A stretch of DNA of 64,000 nucleotides from RGIG3701 sp031553595 (GTDB taxonomy: Bacteria > Planctomycetota > Planctomycetia > Pirellulales > Thermoguttaceae). Below the pieces are notes generated by a model. The model saw only the letters and a list, made by a program, of their open reading frames with translations. It did no database searches and was not told the origin of the DNA. Numbering within the stretch: the stretch's first letter is position 1; each line of letters starts with the position of its first letter. Where the stretch lies: the NCBI GenBank assembly GCA_031553595.1, contig JAVBLI010000025.1, forward strand, positions 17,026-81,025, in the 5' to 3' direction. Both the position numbers and the translations under genes were made by a program. Positions 49,784 to 58,923 of the stretch are shown here, piece after piece.

Positions 49784-51256
49784 TCAGATTTCACGCACCC
49801 ACTGCGGGGGATTTTCGCATGACCGCAGTTCCGTGGCGGCTTTTTGAACCTCCGCATTCCGCCGCGCGGCCCGGTAAAGGCTGCCGGTGCTTTCTGGAAG
49901 TTTTTTCTCCGCACACGCGGTTTCCGTGGCGCAAAAGACGAGAATTTTGCCGCCCCGCCGCGCGAATCGCAGCAGAAACGCCGCGGCTTCCGGCGTCAGT
50001 GCGGTCACGTCTTCATGCAGAATCAGCGTGTGGTATTCCGCCGGGCCCACGCCGAGAATGGTGGTTGCGTACGTTTTTTCACCCACCTCAAAAATCCGCG
50101 TCACCGTCCCCTCCGCCAGCATCTGGGGCGGGATGAAATCGCACGGCGCGCCATTTTCACGCAGCGTTTTATAAACGTGCGTGTCACGCTCCGCCACCAC
50201 TGCCAGGCAGAGATCGGAGCGTCTCTCGTCCGGTGTCCCTGTCTCCGACGAAAATTCCGTCCACTGCACACTCCGCCCGTCCGTGGAAAGCTGGAACACG
50301 CCCAGCCTGCCTTCCACCCGCGCGATACTCCGGGCATACGGCAGCGCATCCGCCGCCAGCGCGCACATCTCATTCGCGTGCCTTGCCGCTTCCATCTCCG
50401 CCATGCGATTTATGGCCGCACCGGGGGAATTTCCGGCATTCCCCGGCATGAAACAGAACTGGAGCCGCACCTCCCGCGACTGGCACCAGGCTCCCAGCGG
50501 CGCGAGAATTTTCTCGCCGTAAAGCTCGGCCAGGAGGCGGTTTACGTCATTTCGCACGCACGCCAGCACTTCCGGCGGAACGTCCCCGGCCACGTTCTGG
50601 GATGCTTCATCCGCCACTTTCTCTGAAGCGAAAAGCACCGGCAAAAACGGCTCCAGCGGATACCCGAAACGCAGCGAAAACTGATCCGCGTGCGTGGACG
50701 TCCAGAGCGTTTCCCATGTTTTTTTCAGCGTTTTTGCAGATTCGGCGTCCGTGGCATCCCACGCCAGTTGCGGCACACTGCCCACCGCCACGGCCAGCTC
50801 CGCTGGCGCGTTTACCCGAAAATCCTCCGCCGAAAAGGCCGTTTTCAGAAACTCGGTTACGGTATCCGGGTCATGCGTGTCCCAGACGGTGAAGTCCAGC
50901 GTGATCCGGGAGACGCATTCACCGGACGCCACGTTTCCCTGAACGCACTGCCATAACTCGGCGATTTTTTCGGCGGTTTTTAATTCCGCATTTACCGCGG
51001 CTGCTTTTTCAGATTTCCACTGTGGCACGAAAACCCGCACGCCATGAAACCCCTGCGTTTTCAGGGCGGTCAGGTGCGCAAAATCTAAATCCGCCAGCGG
51101 ACGCCGCCAGCAGAATTCCGCAGAGCACGGCGCCCGGTCTTCCTCGCTCAAAACGTTTTCGTCTGCGTGAAGTAAAAAGAGATTTCCTCCGCCCGCAAAA
51201 AAAATTCCGCAGGCAAGAAACGCCGCCGCCAAAAATAATCGCCGTGAAAAATTCAT
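49784..51256 (-). CDS. Exported glycoside-hydrolase-like protein
   Basis: A 490-residue protein with an N-terminal SRRLFLAAAFLACGIFFAG signal. The middle part has barrel-like features (GFHGVRVFVPQWKSE, RNDVNRLLAELYGEKILAP) and the end has EYHTLILHEDVTALTPEAAAFLLRFARRGGKILVF, the glutamine-amidotransferase-like segment seen at the end of several glycoside hydrolase families. I cannot assign a family or point to catalytic acids. Its ATG overlaps the stop of the FAD oxidoreductase gene (ATGA), so the two are translationally coupled and probably work on the same exported substrate. Confidence 0.55.
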   Translation of the reverse strand: MNFSRRLFLAAAFLACGIFFAGGGNLFLLHADENVLSEEDRAPCSAEFCWRRPLADLDFAHLTALKTQGFHGVRVFVPQWKSEKAAAVNAELKTAEKIAELWQCVQGNVASGECVSRITLDFTVWDTHDPDTVTEFLKTAFSAEDFRVNAPAELAVAVGSVPQLAWDATDAESAKTLKKTWETLWTSTHADQFSLRFGYPLEPFLPVLFASEKVADEASQNVAGDVPPEVLACVRNDVNRLLAELYGEKILAPLGAWCQSREVRLQFCFMPGNAGNSPGAAINRMAEMEAARHANEMCALAADALPYARSIARVEGRLGVFQLSTDGRSVQWTEFSSETGTPDERRSDLCLAVVAERDTHVYKTLRENGAPCDFIPPQMLAEGTVTRIFEVGEKTYATTILGVGPAEYHTLILHEDVTALTPEAAAFLLRFARRGGKILVFCATETACAEKKLPESTGSLYRAARRNAEVQKAATELRSCENPPQWVREI

Positions 51257-53751
51257 TTCAGTTCGTAAAGCTCCAGTTCCCAGATGCGCACCGGAATGCC
51301 GGGCTGATTAAAGAATGCACGCATTTTGTCCGTGGTGACGGGCGGAAATTGCAGGCCGAAATCCACTTTCGTGTTCTCCGTTACCGCCGCGCCGGGGATG
51401 TCCGCCCAGCGCGTGCCGTCCCATTTTTGCAGCACGAGATTATCCACCTGGCCGTGCGGCGCATTCTCGCCCGCCTGTCCGGTCAGCACGCGCACGGCGT
51501 TAAACGTCACCGGCACGTCCCACGTAAACTCCACCCACGTCTCCTCGCGCTCTGCTTCCTGTCCCTCCAACGAAACCCACCGGGATGCGTTACTGCGGGT
51601 GTCCGCCACGCCGTCATGAATATTCTTCACCGGGTACAGCCCGCTGGAATGCTCATTCGACGCGCGCACTTTCGCCGCCAGTGCCACATTCTTCCCGGCA
51701 TCCGTCAGCCACGCGGGAGTCGCCACGTTTTCACTTGACGCCGGCGGCGGCGCCACGCCTTTTTTCATCAGCGCGATCAGTTCCGGCAAGTATTTTGCAT
51801 AAATGTCCCGGGGCAGGGCGGCATGCTCCTTACACAGACTCGCCGCCATTCCCACCACTTCCCCCATCATGCCGTGCGTTCGCATCACGCGGGTGGTGCC
51901 CAGCGCCACGTGCGTCACGCTGATGTTTCGCCCCGCCATGAAAAGATTCTCCACGTTCCGCGAGTAAAGGGTGCGGTACGGAATGGCGTAATGCGGCGGC
52001 TTCTGGAACGGAATAAAAATCGTGCGGAACTCGTCCCCCGGAAAGTGTTTCGTATTTTCCGTCGCCGGGTAATGCAGGTCGATCGCCCACGTGCACGGCA
52101 CACACGCGTCCGGCCACGGGCGGTCCTCGACGATATCCTTCCCCGTCAGCACCACATCCCCCATCAGCCGCCGCGACTCACGCTTCCCGGCAATAAACGC
52201 CATCCAGCCGAACTCGCGATTTTTCGTCTTCTCGGCCCACTCGCCCCCCGCGTGATTCTTCATGTAATCCCAGTGGCCGAAAGCGGCACGTAGGCCGTTA
52301 TCACGGATGCGCTCGAAATCCAGAATCTGATCATACGTCAGGCCCGTCTCCCAGTCCCAGTCGCCGCGGAGCATGGGCCGGATGCTTTCCGGCGAGAAAC
52401 GGTGCGCCCACGGACACTCCGGAAACGCCGTCTCATGCCCGGCTTCCACCGTGTACCACTGAATGGACGCGCCCATGGTCATCTTATCCGGATTCTCCGG
52501 CGCGTACGGCTCATCAAATTCCGATTTCGCCTCCGTGCCCTGCCGCCAGTCGGCGCCTGCGAGGAATCCGACCACCGCGTCACCCGTGCAGTCCGCGAAC
52601 AGAGTGCCCGCGAAACGGAGTTCTTTCCCGGTTTCGATGTGCTTTCCGATCACCGCCGTGATGCGTTTTTCCACGGACTGGCCGTCCACGCTTTTCGCGC
52701 CGGGCGCCGTTTCCACCGCCATGACGCGCGTGGACAGGAACAAATCCAGTCGCGGCTCCGCCTGACAGAGTTCCAGCCGGAGGCCATCTTTATAATGGGC
52801 CGCCTCACGCGCGTTTCCGCCGCCGTGCGGGCCCATGAGATTCGTGAGATTCCCCACATTCGGGTACGGCGGGAGATTCGTGCCGCCATTCAGGTGCACC
52901 CGGACCTCCGCGGAGCCGTTCCCGCCGAGCACCGGGCGGTCTTGAATCAGGGCCACTTCCAGACCCAGCCGCGCGGCGGAGATAGCCGTGCACACGCCCG
53001 CGATTCCGCCGCCCACCACCACCAGATCATACGGCTTTTCCCGCACATCCGGCGTTTTTTCCGGAAGCCCCAGCGCCTCGCGCCGCAGCGGCGCAAGCGC
53101 TTCCGGGTCATCCGGCAGCGGACATTTTTCGTCCTGCGTGAAACACAACGCATCCACCCGCCCGTCAAAACCCGTCACGTCATGGAGTTTTACCGTGAGA
53201 TCCGCACCATCTTCCAGCGCCATGACGGTTCCCACAAAATGCCAGCCCCAGCCGGCACCGCGAACGCCCAGTGCGGGCAACACGCTGCTGAGATGAATGA
53301 TTTTGGCGGGGACGTCTTCCGATTTCCGGGCCTCCGAGACCAGCACGTAAAACTTCCCCGGTGACCAATTTTTCTCGATTTCCGCATCCGAAAGTCCCGC
53401 CGGAATCCATGGTGACGCCCAGTTTCGCGTGCGGGCGAAAATGCGGTAATCCCCCTTTTCCGCCAGCTTTACCGTGGTTTTCGCGTCCGCCACCGGCTTT
53501 CCCATTCCGTGTGCCAGCAGGATGCAGGAGCCGGCCTGGCCCGGCGCGGTGAGATCCATGAACTGCTGATCCACTGTCCAGCCGCCCTTCTCCGCGAAAC
53601 TCTCCGCCTCCACGAGAATCGTGTTTTTATAAGCTTTCAGCCGTCCACCGCCCGTCGCATCCGCCGCGCGAGCCGGGGAGAAAACGGCCAGTACCGCGAG
53701 AAAAAAAACACAGGAAACCAGTGGCCCGCATAAAAAAATAGGGTGTTTCAT
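51253..53751 (-). CDS. Exported FAD-dependent oxidoreductase with discoidin-like domain
   Basis: About 832 residues. The signal peptide is FFLAVLAVFSPARA. A beta-sandwich (about 35-215) comes next, then an FAD-binding domain of the type annotated near xanthan lyases: DLVVVGGGIAGVCTAISAAR, VLGGNGSAEVRVHL, LFADCTGDAVVGFLAG, GRNISVTHVALGTTRVMRT. The C-terminal F5/8-type-C (discoidin-like) domain (about 690-830) would bind carbohydrate. Such proteins are abundant in planctomycetes; the reaction is unknown. Of three in-frame ATGs I prefer the one at 53751, spaced from AGGAG by 4 bases; 53754 is nearly as good. Confidence 0.78.
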   Translation of the reverse strand: MKHPIFLCGPLVSCVFFLAVLAVFSPARAADATGGGRLKAYKNTILVEAESFAEKGGWTVDQQFMDLTAPGQAGSCILLAHGMGKPVADAKTTVKLAEKGDYRIFARTRNWASPWIPAGLSDAEIEKNWSPGKFYVLVSEARKSEDVPAKIIHLSSVLPALGVRGAGWGWHFVGTVMALEDGADLTVKLHDVTGFDGRVDALCFTQDEKCPLPDDPEALAPLRREALGLPEKTPDVREKPYDLVVVGGGIAGVCTAISAARLGLEVALIQDRPVLGGNGSAEVRVHLNGGTNLPPYPNVGNLTNLMGPHGGGNAREAAHYKDGLRLELCQAEPRLDLFLSTRVMAVETAPGAKSVDGQSVEKRITAVIGKHIETGKELRFAGTLFADCTGDAVVGFLAGADWRQGTEAKSEFDEPYAPENPDKMTMGASIQWYTVEAGHETAFPECPWAHRFSPESIRPMLRGDWDWETGLTYDQILDFERIRDNGLRAAFGHWDYMKNHAGGEWAEKTKNREFGWMAFIAGKRESRRLMGDVVLTGKDIVEDRPWPDACVPCTWAIDLHYPATENTKHFPGDEFRTIFIPFQKPPHYAIPYRTLYSRNVENLFMAGRNISVTHVALGTTRVMRTHGMMGEVVGMAASLCKEHAALPRDIYAKYLPELIALMKKGVAPPPASSENVATPAWLTDAGKNVALAAKVRASNEHSSGLYPVKNIHDGVADTRSNASRWVSLEGQEAEREETWVEFTWDVPVTFNAVRVLTGQAGENAPHGQVDNLVLQKWDGTRWADIPGAAVTENTKVDFGLQFPPVTTDKMRAFFNQPGIPVRIWELELYELK

Positions 53752-53942
53752 CATTCTCCTCTTTTTCGAAAGTCGTGGAACTCGCAATTACCGCCCTCGG
53801 AAACGTGCATTTCATGCATTATTTATACCATTATAATGAAGAGGACGCGGCATGACCAGCCGCAAAACGCGCCCCTTTCAAAAAATGAGGAAAAATGTCC
53901 CGCCCGGACACGGCCATTCTTCCCGAAAAAGCGGCGATGAAG

Positions 53943-53948
53943 TATAAT
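53943..53948 (+). promoter_or_regulatory. Possible -10 box of comF
   Basis: TATAAT with only a weak TTCCCG at the -35 position; placed 45 bases before the assumed start. Confidence 0.35.
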
Positions 53949-53993
53949 TGGCATGGACTGATTTTTTGATGAGCCACTTTCCCCCTTTTTCGT

Positions 53994-55040
53994 ATGCCGT
54001 CACCGCCCGCACTTCACCAGCTTCCCGGGAAAACATACCTCGGAATTCGGAACGCAATTTGTCACGGCATCCGCCGCGTGACTCGCCTTCTTCTTCCCGA
54101 GACGTGCCAGTTTTGTCATGCCCGCCTGGAGAGGGAAAATACGGATTTTGACGGGACATACCGCTTTACGGATGAGGCGGAATACCCTGAAAATGCGGCG
54201 AATTTTGAGGTGATGGACCCGGAGTACGCCGAGTATGAGGACATTTTTCCGAAAAATGCGCAGCTCTGCGGGGAATGTATGAAAAAAATGCGGCCCACCA
54301 GAACGCCACGCTGCCCTTTTTGCTGCGTAAAAATGGACGCGGCCCACTGCTGTCCGGGGGAAGACTGGCCGCTGGACAGCGCGCATGAAGGGTATGATCG
54401 CGTAGTTCCACTGGGCGATTATCGGGCAGAATTGCGCGATGCGGTTTTGCGTATGAAACATCCTCGCGGTGAGGGGCTGGCCCGGAGTATGGGGCAGATA
54501 TATAGTTTTTACCGCCGCCGGGAACTCGGCACGCAGCGGCTGGATTTCGTGGTGCCGGTCCCGATGCACTGGTTCATGAAAACGGTACGGCGAGTGAACA
54601 GCCCGGAAATTCTCGCGGACATGCTTGCCGGCTCACTTGAACTGCCGGTTTTTCGTGGACTGCTGCGCTGTAATCGCCTCACGCAGCTTCAGCGCTCGCT
54701 GCGGACGGAAGAGCGGCGGCGGAATGTGGCCGGGTGCTTTTCGGTGAAATTTCCTTTTCCGGATAATTTTCTCGTTTCGGCGGACACCCCGGGAAAGGCG
54801 GATTTTCGCCGGATTTTTCAGGGGCGCCGCGTCCTGCTGGTGGATGATGTTTTGACCACCGGCGCAACGTGCGCAGAAATCAGTCGCGTGCTGAAAACGG
54901 AACTTGGCGTTTCGTATGTGGCCGTCGCTGTGCTCGCCAAGGCGCGCGGCGGGACGCCTGACGGGCGGAATCACCGCCAGGATCGGGAAAATCGCATGCG
55001 GGATGCGTACATGCCGGATGATTCTGAGGACGATTTTTGA
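53994..55040 (+). CDS. ComF-family phosphoribosyltransferase-like protein
   Basis: A 348-residue cytoplasmic protein. Three Cys pairs in the N-terminal part (CQFCHARL, CGECMKKM, CPFCCVKM) form a Zn finger as in ComFC. The C-terminal type I PRT fold has VPVPMHWFMKTVRR and the PRPP motif VLLVDDVLTTGATC. In naturally transformable bacteria ComF assists DNA uptake; in others its role is unclear. An acidic insert (about 55-90) between the first two Cys pairs is longer than usual. The start codon is uncertain because no ribosome site precedes 53994. lplA follows after 35 bases. Confidence 0.85.
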   Translation: MPSPPALHQLPGKTYLGIRNAICHGIRRVTRLLLPETCQFCHARLERENTDFDGTYRFTDEAEYPENAANFEVMDPEYAEYEDIFPKNAQLCGECMKKMRPTRTPRCPFCCVKMDAAHCCPGEDWPLDSAHEGYDRVVPLGDYRAELRDAVLRMKHPRGEGLARSMGQIYSFYRRRELGTQRLDFVVPVPMHWFMKTVRRVNSPEILADMLAGSLELPVFRGLLRCNRLTQLQRSLRTEERRRNVAGCFSVKFPFPDNFLVSADTPGKADFRRIFQGRRVLLVDDVLTTGATCAEISRVLKTELGVSYVAVAVLAKARGGTPDGRNHRQDRENRMRDAYMPDDSEDDF

Positions 55041-55075
55041 TTTTAGTTAAAAGTTCAGATATAAAACCTCAAAAA

Positions 55076-56050
55076 ATGTCAAAAAAACACGCGAAAATTT
55101 TGTTTGGAACCTCCTATAATCCCCATTTTAACCTCGCGGTGGAGGAAACGCTGCTGGATGAGGTGCGGGACGGGGAAATTCTTCTGTATCTTTGGCAAAA
55201 TGAGCATACGGTGGTGATTGGGCGAAATCAGAACGCGCATACGGAGTGTCATCTCGCGGCACTGGAGCGGGATGGCGGCACGCTGGCCCGGCGGCAGAGC
55301 GGCGGCGGGGCGGTTTATCATGATCTGGGGAATCTGAATTTCACTTTTGTTGCCCCAAAATCCGTATATGACCTGGCCCGCCAGCAGGGGGTGATTTTGG
55401 AAATGGCGAAAAAACTCGGCCTGGATGCCGAAATCTCTGGGCGGAACGACCTTACGATTTCCGGGCGTAAATTTTCCGGAAACGCATTCCTTTACCGCCA
55501 GCACGCCTCGATGCACCACGGGACGGTGCTGGTGCATACGGCCGCCGAAAAAATCGCAAAATATTTAAATCCGCCTCAGATAAAACTTGCGGGCAAGGGG
55601 CTGCCATCCGTCCGCTCGCGGGTGGTGAATCTGGTGGAAATTTCGCCCCAAATCACGGTGGAAATGGTAAAACACGCATTTTGCGAAAGCTTCACGGAGG
55701 TTTACGCAGATTTTTGCCAGGATCACGGCCCTGAAATGCTCGCCATTTCCCAGCTTCCTCAGGAGAAAATTGCCGTACTGACGGCGAGGAACGGTGGTAG
55801 GGAGTACAATCTGGGTGATAACGTCCAGTATGCGGCGAGTTTTACTGCCGCGTTTCCATGGGGCGTGGCGGACGTGCGTGCGGAAATCACAGACGGCGTC
55901 ATTATGAAAATTCGGATTTACACTGACTCACTGGATCCAGAAATGGTCTTGCGTCTGGAGGGGGAACTAATGGGATTATCGCTTTCCGCAACGCCTTGGC
56001 CGGGCGGTCCGGCAGGGGATATTTTAGCGCGTTTTTCTTTCGGCGAGTAA
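55076..56050 (+). CDS. lplA: Lipoate-protein ligase
   Basis: A 324-residue enzyme attaching free lipoate to E2 or GcvH proteins using ATP. Family motifs: NPHFNLAVEETLL, VVIGRNQNAHTE, the lipoyl-AMP loop ARRQSGGGAVYHDLGNLNFTF, GRNDLTISGRKFSGNAFL and HHGTVLVH. A C-terminal accessory domain (about 240-320) is present, as in E. coli LplA. The ATG at 55076 gives the usual N-terminus; a TTG at 55037, overlapping the comF stop, would add 13 residues. It is probably co-transcribed with comF. Confidence 0.92.
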   Translation: MSKKHAKILFGTSYNPHFNLAVEETLLDEVRDGEILLYLWQNEHTVVIGRNQNAHTECHLAALERDGGTLARRQSGGGAVYHDLGNLNFTFVAPKSVYDLARQQGVILEMAKKLGLDAEISGRNDLTISGRKFSGNAFLYRQHASMHHGTVLVHTAAEKIAKYLNPPQIKLAGKGLPSVRSRVVNLVEISPQITVEMVKHAFCESFTEVYADFCQDHGPEMLAISQLPQEKIAVLTARNGGREYNLGDNVQYAASFTAAFPWGVADVRAEITDGVIMKIRIYTDSLDPEMVLRLEGELMGLSLSATPWPGGPAGDILARFSFGE

Positions 56051-56340
56051 TTCTCGTGCTATTCCCTCCTAAATGCATGGCCAGTCTTATACAAAATGTT
56101 AATTTGCGATAAATAACGAGATTTCGTCAGTTTCGGATTTTCTGTGGGTCGAGCAGGGGCTGTGTATTATTAAGGATCTCCCGTCGCGCGAAAAACTTTC
56201 ATAGAAAGGTGAATCGGTTGGCCGATAAAGTTAACGCGTGAAATAGGCAAACTGAATAAAGTTGTTTCGCCGAGTGCTCCAATCGTGAGGGGGGCGTGCG
56301 AAATGGTGAAGACATAAAGCCTTTAAGAGGGGGAGTTGAA
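56051..56340. other. AT-rich leader region upstream of a small gene
   Basis: About 290 bases with no ORF. The last 120 bases contain several G-rich and paired stretches (for example GGTTGGCCGATAA and GAGGGGGGCG) and may be a structured 5' leader. No riboswitch class was recognised with confidence. Confidence 0.35.
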
Positions 56341-56643
56341 ATGAGTACTGCATTAGCGTTCGACCCGATACTGAGTCTTGTGGTGCAAACGCTGTCAGAA
56401 GTGGAAGGCCGTACGGTCGATTATCGCTCACTGTCCATGGCGGCAATCGTTCGCAACGGTTATTATGTAGGTTTATCCTACCGCTCGGAAAACACATTGG
56501 TGGTTTGGCGTTCCGGGGCCGATTCGGTGGAATTTTATAATCGAAACAGCGGCGACCTGATTCGCTCCGTGCGTACCGACATCCCGGCGGTGGCGGCGAC
56601 CGATACCAGCACGGCTTCCACTGCAGCGGTGGGAGTGGCCTGA
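56341..56643 (+). CDS. Hypothetical 100-residue protein
   Basis: A small protein that I do not recognise: a helical start (ALAFDPILSLVVQTLSEVEG), a beta-rich middle (GYYVGLSYRSENTLVVWRSG, SVEFYNRNSGDLIRSV) and an Ala/Thr-rich tail. There is no signal peptide or membrane helix. GGGGGAG precedes the ATG at 56341 (a start at 56296 would lack a ribosome site). It has its own terminator, so it is a separate transcription unit and likely real. Confidence 0.65.
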   Translation: MSTALAFDPILSLVVQTLSEVEGRTVDYRSLSMAAIVRNGYYVGLSYRSENTLVVWRSGADSVEFYNRNSGDLIRSVRTDIPAVAATDTSTASTAAVGVA

Positions 56644-56684
56644 CGCCTGTCTGGCGGGGGCAGCACGCTTTAGAAAAATGGATC

Positions 56685-56718
56685 AAGCACTGAGAACGTG
56701 AATTTTCAGTGCTTTTTT
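56685..56718 (+). terminator. Rho-independent terminator of the small gene
   Basis: A 9-bp stem AAGCACTGA / TCAGTGCTT with a 12-nt loop and a T-run. Confidence 0.9.
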
Positions 56719-56822
56719 CGTCGATTTCGCTCTTGAATTTTCGGTGTATCTATCATAATCGGTGCTGCATACGCGATAAATCAAATGGAGAGGAAATCGT
56801 CACCAGTTTTTCAACTTTCTCC

Positions 56823-56851
56823 TTGACTTTTTTTGTTGTCGTGGGTAGAAT
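56823..56851 (+). promoter_or_regulatory. Promoter of the PEP-CTERM gene at 56918
   Basis: TTGACT (56823-56828), a 17-bp spacer and TAGAAT (56846-56851). Confidence 0.75.
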
Positions 56852-56917
56852 GCATATGCTCGTGGGAGCTTGGGGGACTTGCCTTCCGTCGAAATACCTT
56901 TTTTCAAGGTTTGTTTT

Positions 56918-57616
56918 ATGCCATTCGCTAAAACGCAGTTATTTCTGCGATTCACGCGTTTCTTCGTTTCCTGCCTTGCGATTGTTTTTCTTCTTTTGTG
57001 CTTTACGTCTTGCGATGCCCGTGCGGATGAAACCGGCTCAATCGGTCTCTCGGATTATACAATATATCCGTGGGACCCGATTTACATGGAAAGTTTTTAT
57101 ACGGGTGCGTTCGCGTACTCCGACCCCTCGTATCCATACAAGGGTGGGGTCATGATCCACAACCCCGGCCGGGTGGAGGGTCCTCCGCCGTTTGAGTGGA
57201 GCGAAGTGGGGGGATTTCATGCCATTTTTGTCAATGAGGGCGCGACGACCACCGATTGGTGTGCCACCTTCCTGGCATATATTTCCGATTTGAATTTGCC
57301 TTGGTTGCAGCAAGCCGGTTACTCGTCTTACACGGCGAATACCTATGAATTCTGGCTTCATCCGGGGTTCATGTGGCAGACGCAAACCCCCGGCGTCGTA
57401 TCCTGGGATTTGCTGTTGTTCAATGAAATAAATCGAACGAATGTCCGGCTGGAGTATCTTTTTGCGGATGTTCACCGCCAGATGGGCACAGGTGGCGGCG
57501 ACGACGGTGGTGATGATGGACCGGGAGCGGTGGTCACGCCGGAACCGGCCACGTGGTCAATGCTGCTACTGGGCGCGACGGGTGTCGTGTTCGTGCGCAG
57601 AAAAAAAAAGAATTAG
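56918..57616 (+). CDS. Small exported PEP-CTERM protein
   Basis: A 232-residue protein. The signal region FVSCLAIVFLLLCFTSCDARA could also be read as a lipoprotein signal (FTSC). A mature domain of about 150 residues, rich in Tyr/Trp and Pro, has no known motif; a Gly/Asp linker (GGGDDGGDDG) leads to the tail TPEPATWSMLLLGATG followed by RRKKK. The start at 56918 follows AAGG and gives the signal peptide; a frame from 56870 is less likely. It has its own promoter; no terminator other than the palindromic element follows. Confidence 0.75.
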   Translation: MPFAKTQLFLRFTRFFVSCLAIVFLLLCFTSCDARADETGSIGLSDYTIYPWDPIYMESFYTGAFAYSDPSYPYKGGVMIHNPGRVEGPPPFEWSEVGGFHAIFVNEGATTTDWCATFLAYISDLNLPWLQQAGYSSYTANTYEFWLHPGFMWQTQTPGVVSWDLLLFNEINRTNVRLEYLFADVHRQMGTGGGDDGGDDGPGAVVTPEPATWSMLLLGATGVVFVRRKKKN

Positions 57617-57620
57617 CCAT

Positions 57621-57735
57621 AAGAAACAGCAGCCGGGAATGAAGCGAAGCGGAATGACCGGATCGAAGCGCCGGTATTTTCCCCACTTCGATCCGGTCAT
57701 TCCGCTTCGCTTCATTCCCGGTTGTTGTTTCTTGT
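57621..57735. repeat. Palindromic element, copy 12 (GAATGACC type, best preserved)
   Basis: Almost perfect dyad symmetry: GAAACAGCAGCCGGGAATGA ... mirrored to the other end, with stem words GAAGCGAAGCGGAATGACCGG on both sides and only a few mismatches. It lies between convergent genes, 5 bases from one stop and 22 from the other. Confidence 0.95.
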
Positions 57736-57757
57736 CCGACACGAACCCCAAAAAGCG

Positions 57758-58849
57758 TTATCTTGCGTCGCGCAGGCTCTGCATGTGCATGAGGCCCAGG
57801 CCGGTGATTTTGCGTCCGCGCGGGGTGCGGATGATCAGCTCCGAGCGGAGCAGGAAGGGCTCGACTTCGTCCTCAAGCGTGTCCACGGCCAGGTTCATCG
57901 TATGGGCCACGGCTTCCACGCCCGCGGGCCCGCCGTCGAAGACCCGCAGAAGCACTTCCAGATACTTTCGGTCTTGTCGGTCCAGCCCCAGGACGTCGAT
58001 TTCCTGCATGCGCATCGCGCGGCACGCGATTTCCAGCGTAGCCTCGCCGCCAGCCCGGCTGACGGAATAGTCCCGCACCCAGCGCAAGCGGTTATTCGCG
58101 ATTCTCGGCGTCCCCCGGCTGCGGCGCGCGATCTCCAGGGCCGCGTCGTCGTCCAGGGCCAGGTGCAGCTTTTCCGCGTTCCGCATGAGAATGATCTGCA
58201 GGTCTTCGATGGGGTAAAAATCGAGATGTTCCCGCATCTGGAAACGGTCTCGCAGCGGGGCGGACAAGAGGCCCGCGCGGGTCGTGGCCCCGATGACCGT
58301 GAACGGCTTGAGTTGCATGTTCAGCGTCCGCGCGTTGACGCCTTCGCCGATCGTCAGGTCGATCCGGAAATCTTCCATCGCCGGGTAGAGAAATTCCTCC
58401 ACGGCTTTCTGCATCCGGTGAATCTCGTCGATAAACAGCACCGACCGCGGCTCGGCATTCGTTAAATACGGGATCAGATCTTTCGGCGCCTTGAGCGTCG
58501 CGCCGCTGGCGATCTGGCAACTGACGCCCAGCTCGCGTGGGATGCACGTGGCGAAGGTCGTTTTGCCCAAGCCCGGCGGGCCGTCGAAAAGAATGTGCCC
58601 CAGCGGCTCTTTCCGCTTCTGCGTCGCGTCGACGGCGATCAGAATCCGCTCGTAAACGTCCCGCTGCCCGACCATGTCGTTAATACGCGTCGGCCGCAGC
58701 CCCCCGTCATCTTCGTCCCGGCCGTCGAGATCCTGCCCTCGATCCGCCGCGGGAATGCTCAGCCGCATGGCCAAATCGTCGGTGTCGTCCTGCCGGGGCA
58801 GGGTGAAATCGTCGTCGTCGTTCTGTAAAATCGTTTGTCGCGGCATCAT
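57758..58849 (-). CDS. ruvB: Holliday junction branch migration helicase RuvB
   Basis: A 363-residue hexameric ATPase that drives branch migration with RuvA. Walker A GPPGLGKT (90-97), Walker B FIDEIH (139-144), sensor VIGATTRAGLL, arginine finger in PLRDRF, and the RuvB signature RGTPRIANNRLRWVRD. The acidic N-terminal extension of about 30 residues (NDDDDFTLPRQDDTDD) is not standard. The C-terminal winged helix ends RTPRGRKITGLG. GGGGG precedes two adjacent ATGs. ruvA and ruvC are not in the window. A good promoter lies just upstream. Confidence 0.96.
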   Translation of the reverse strand: MMPRQTILQNDDDDFTLPRQDDTDDLAMRLSIPAADRGQDLDGRDEDDGGLRPTRINDMVGQRDVYERILIAVDATQKRKEPLGHILFDGPPGLGKTTFATCIPRELGVSCQIASGATLKAPKDLIPYLTNAEPRSVLFIDEIHRMQKAVEEFLYPAMEDFRIDLTIGEGVNARTLNMQLKPFTVIGATTRAGLLSAPLRDRFQMREHLDFYPIEDLQIILMRNAEKLHLALDDDAALEIARRSRGTPRIANNRLRWVRDYSVSRAGGEATLEIACRAMRMQEIDVLGLDRQDRKYLEVLLRVFDGGPAGVEAVAHTMNLAVDTLEDEVEPFLLRSELIIRTPRGRKITGLGLMHMQSLRDAR

Positions 58850-58890
58850 CGCCCCCTGATTTTGTGAAAAAAACGTAAAAACACCCCATT

Positions 58891-58919
58891 ATCATAGCGG
58901 AAAAGGCAGTTTTCGTCAA
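58891..58919 (-). promoter_or_regulatory. Promoter of ruvB
   Basis: Minus strand TTGACG (58919-58914), a 17-bp spacer and TATGAT (58896-58891). Confidence 0.7.
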
Positions 58920-58923
58920 GCCG

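Noticed and set aside
56220..56330. Possible GEMM/c-di-GMP-I riboswitch (GGCAAACTG ... GACATAAAGCC)
   Set aside because: Two short pieces resemble the class, but their spacing (about 60 nt) and the lack of the following GCCTAA/GGGTTACC-type parts do not fit the known fold.
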